This document shows positions 61,606-64,000 of a DNA stretch of 64,000 nucleotides, in pieces (position 1 is the first letter of the stretch; every line of letters begins with the position of its first letter). The translations under genes and the position numbers were made by a program. Below the pieces are notes generated by a model. The model made no database searches, was not told where the DNA came from, and saw only the letters and a program-made list of their open reading frames with translations. Origin of the DNA: Chrysoperla carnea (lineage: Eukaryota; Arthropoda; Insecta; Neuroptera; Chrysopidae); NCBI RefSeq assembly GCF_905475395.1, contig NC_058337.1, positions 66,050,368 to 66,114,367 on the forward strand. Reading direction: 5' to 3'.

Positions 61606-63844
61606 TCATAAACTTTTGGCCTCTTTAACAGTTTCTGGTAGTTGAATTCCCATAGTTTCTGGTAAAAACAATGAAAAAATGCTACCCAAACCTGCTATGG
61701 CAGCAAATAATACCATTGGTAAATACGTAATACTTGGATACTGCAAAACAAAATAAAAAAACATTTTAATCAACTTTCAGACGGAATTTTTATATGCGGT
61801 TCATTTAGAGACAAAGTAGTATTGTTTTTAATTTTCTACTTTAAACAAAGTATAATGGAGAGTATAGCTTTCCAATATTCAAATCCATTTGCAGCTTTTT
61901 TCTATTTTGTCTCAAGAGAACATGCTTTTAGTGACTTACAATATATGGAACAAACGGTGCAACCATAGCCCCCAACCGAGAGATAGTTGACGCAGCACCA
62001 ACTCCGCCACTTCGAATAATTGTAGGTAACAATTCTGCTGTATAAATGTAGCAAACCCCAAGTGAAGATGTTACAAACATTTTTGCACATAAATATAAAC
62101 AAATTCTCAACCAATTTAAATCAGCTGGAATAAATATAACCGCGATGCTACTAAGACAACATCCAAATAATGATCCTGCTACGGTCCATTTACGTCCTAC
62201 ATTGTGGATTAATATCCATGCGAGAGTGTAGCCTGGTATGCTAGCTGCACTAGTCAACATGAAATTTAAATACTTATTTCCGCTCATATTCACTGAATTC
62301 ACGGATAATCCATAAAATGTAAATACATTTGCTGTCCTAAAATTCCATCAAGTTAATTAAAACAATTTAAAATACCAACCTTAATTGATTGATTGAGTGT
62401 GCCAGTACTATAACTTATCTAGATCTAAATACTGGTGCAGAGGTGGATTATCCAATAGACAAAGTAAGCACGTGTCTACAGGCATGAGGTTTGAAAAGAG
62501 TGCGCTGTCTGAAGTTTTTAAACAAATATAAAATTAATTGTGTAAGCATGCAAAAATTACAGTCTATTGTTTTAGACATTTATACAGTTATTCAAATGTG
62601 CGACAGTCTAATTCATGTAATTTCTGCAGAAAGGGGAAATTTTAATAAAAATGAACAGCAGCCCTTGGAACTCTCAATAGAGATTAACTATTTGAATGAA
62701 CAAATTCACAAATAAATTTCCAGCATAAGTAGTTAAAAAAAATAAAAATAATGAAAACCCGCCCGACTCGATCATATTGCCGTTAATACTCTTCGATCGA
62801 CACCTCAACGAAATTGATATCATTTTTTGTTCGCGCGATATCGATAAGGAAAAATTTTTTAAAAAAGGTCGCCCGATACGTTTTAATACGTTTCGATCGA
62901 CATGTCAACGAAGTCGCTATTATTTTTTGTTCGCGCAATATCGACAACGAAAAAAATGTCTACGTACGTACGTACGTACACACACACACATATATATATA
63001 CTTCTCAAAATTGGTGTTAAAGTCTTGTCCTAACCATGAAACGTAAAGATATGTTGAAAATCTCGATTTCGAAAATCGGACCCATTACAATAACTTCCTA
63101 TACTTGGAAGTCAAAAAAGGTCTTTATTGATAGATTTTATTTACCAGGGGGTGCTAATTTTCGAAACTGCCTACGGGCGCAAAATTTCTCAATCCGCCTT
63201 TGTACTAGGTGTATCCAGATACATTTATAACAATTTTATATGTGCATTTAGATACCGTTTTATATGTAACTGTTACCTTACACCACTGGCGTATGCATCG
63301 ATTAACTATTTTTGCTTACCATATGTAGAATATAATCAAGAATCGAGTAATCATTTTACAAGAAACTAAGATTTCTTTAACACATGGCCATATTTCATGG
63401 TCCGCATCACCTTTTGTGCTTACTACAGATTTTTCGTTATTTGCAGCTTCTTCAGCACGCAATGACATCATAATTGAATCAGATAAAATAACACCATTTG
63501 TTTTAGCGACCTTTTCAATAACGTTTGTTGCTTTACGTGTTCGTCGAGTTGCTAAAAGCCATCGAATTGATTCAGGAATAAACCTAAAATGTTAAAAAAA
63601 ATTTGTTTCTTTTCATTCCATTTCATTCCATTTTATTTTGTTTAATTTTATTTATTTTGTTTATCTTTTACTTACCACCAATATAGAACGAAAATAATTG
63701 GTGGTCCTGAAAATACTAATTGTATAACTATCCAATTTGGAAATGCCCATGCTATAACGCCGACCATTGCTTCTCCAAGTGTGTAGAAATAATTTAAGAC
63801 AATTGCTGTTAATTCTCGTTTTTGCTTACCAACTAATTCCACTC
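61606..63844 (-). CDS. organic cation/carnitine transporter-like (SLC22 family), 3' part
   Basis: Four exons, 63676-63844, 63320-63583, 61940-62336 and 61606-61740, join in phase into the last 320 or so residues; the 5' part lies beyond the right edge. Seen: membrane segments, the PESIRWLLATRR motif after TM6 that marks SLC22/MFS sugar-transporter-like proteins, a long cytosolic loop, WTANVFTFYGLSVNS (TM7), HNVGRKW, and YIYTAELLPTIIRSGGVG, close to the SLC22 consensus YxAELFPTxxRNxGxG. The C-terminus ends LPETVKEAKSL. Predicted plasma-membrane uptake or efflux of organic cations or zwitterions; the substrate cannot be read from the sequence. Confidence 0.88.
62781..62970 (+). repeat. two-unit tandem duplication, period about 100
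   Basis: CTTCGATCGACACCTCAACG at 62791 and TTTCGATCGACATGTCAACG at 62891 start two related units, each also carrying ATTTTTTGTTCGCGC and an ATATCGA-AA-GAAAAA block. CpG-rich compared with its setting. In a transporter intron. Confidence 0.75.
62962..63001 (+). repeat. compound microsatellite
   Basis: (ACGT)n, then (AC)n, then (AT)n in direct succession at the end of the tandem duplication. Confidence 0.9.
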
Positions 63845-64000
63845 CTGAACACAAGAATTAAGCCATTAAGAGTTTTTGATAACATGTAACTTTTACTCAG
63901 GCTTCAAATGAAGCTATAGGATTATTTTGAGGCTAGACGCCAAGCACAAAGCCCACAGCTTCTCCGCCGGGATCTCTCCCAGGATTGATGGATCTAAGGT

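Overview
The window is nuclear DNA from an animal, most likely an insect. It is strongly AT-rich, its genes are split by GT-AG introns, and it carries many small non-coding transposon-like repeats. The insect assignment rests mainly on the zinc-finger gene at 46-59 kb, which has a ZAD domain (an arthropod zinc-binding dimerisation module). I cannot name the order. An apparently intact SepSecS gene (a selenocysteine synthesis enzyme) argues against lineages known to have lost selenoproteins, such as Hymenoptera, Lepidoptera and Coleoptera. Exon boundaries below were read by hand from splice sites and checked by codon phase. No transcript data were available.

Layout, left to right. 1.9-17.1 kb (+): a BRICHOS membrane protein of the ITM2/BRI family, with an 11 kb first intron full of repeats. 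19.3-22.1 kb (-): WDR55, a WD40 ribosome-biogenesis protein. 22.1-28.9 kb: a gene-poor stretch holding a broken YqaJ-type ORF, a 4 x 300 bp satellite, a hAT transposase tail and a MITE. 28.9-32.3 kb (+): SepSecS, tail-to-tail with 32.6-36.5 kb (-): homocysteine S-methyltransferase. 38.0-42.2 kb (+): ARPC5, the small Arp2/3 subunit, whose first intron is a textbook AT-AC U12-type intron. 42.2-46.0 kb: repeats. 46.0-59.2 kb (-): a 15-exon ZAD protein with about 15 C2H2 fingers. 61.6 kb to the right edge (-): the 3' part of an SLC22-type organic cation/carnitine transporter.

The genes are unrelated housekeeping and regulatory loci, not a pathway cluster. The two metabolic genes (SepSecS and homocysteine methyltransferase) are convergent neighbours, but nothing in the sequence shows joint regulation.

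The spaces and introns are rich in mobile DNA: a tRNA-derived SINE family (2 copies), a roughly 550 bp non-coding repeat family called R1 here (5 good copies plus fragments), and several foldback elements with long inverted arms (FB1-FB6). Foldback elements of the FB1 type sit next to the same end of R1 at two loci. The most notable observations are the AT-AC intron of ARPC5, the nested palindrome at 17.9-18.6 kb, the SINE between 105 bp direct repeats at 50 kb, and the young satellite at 24.4-25.6 kb.
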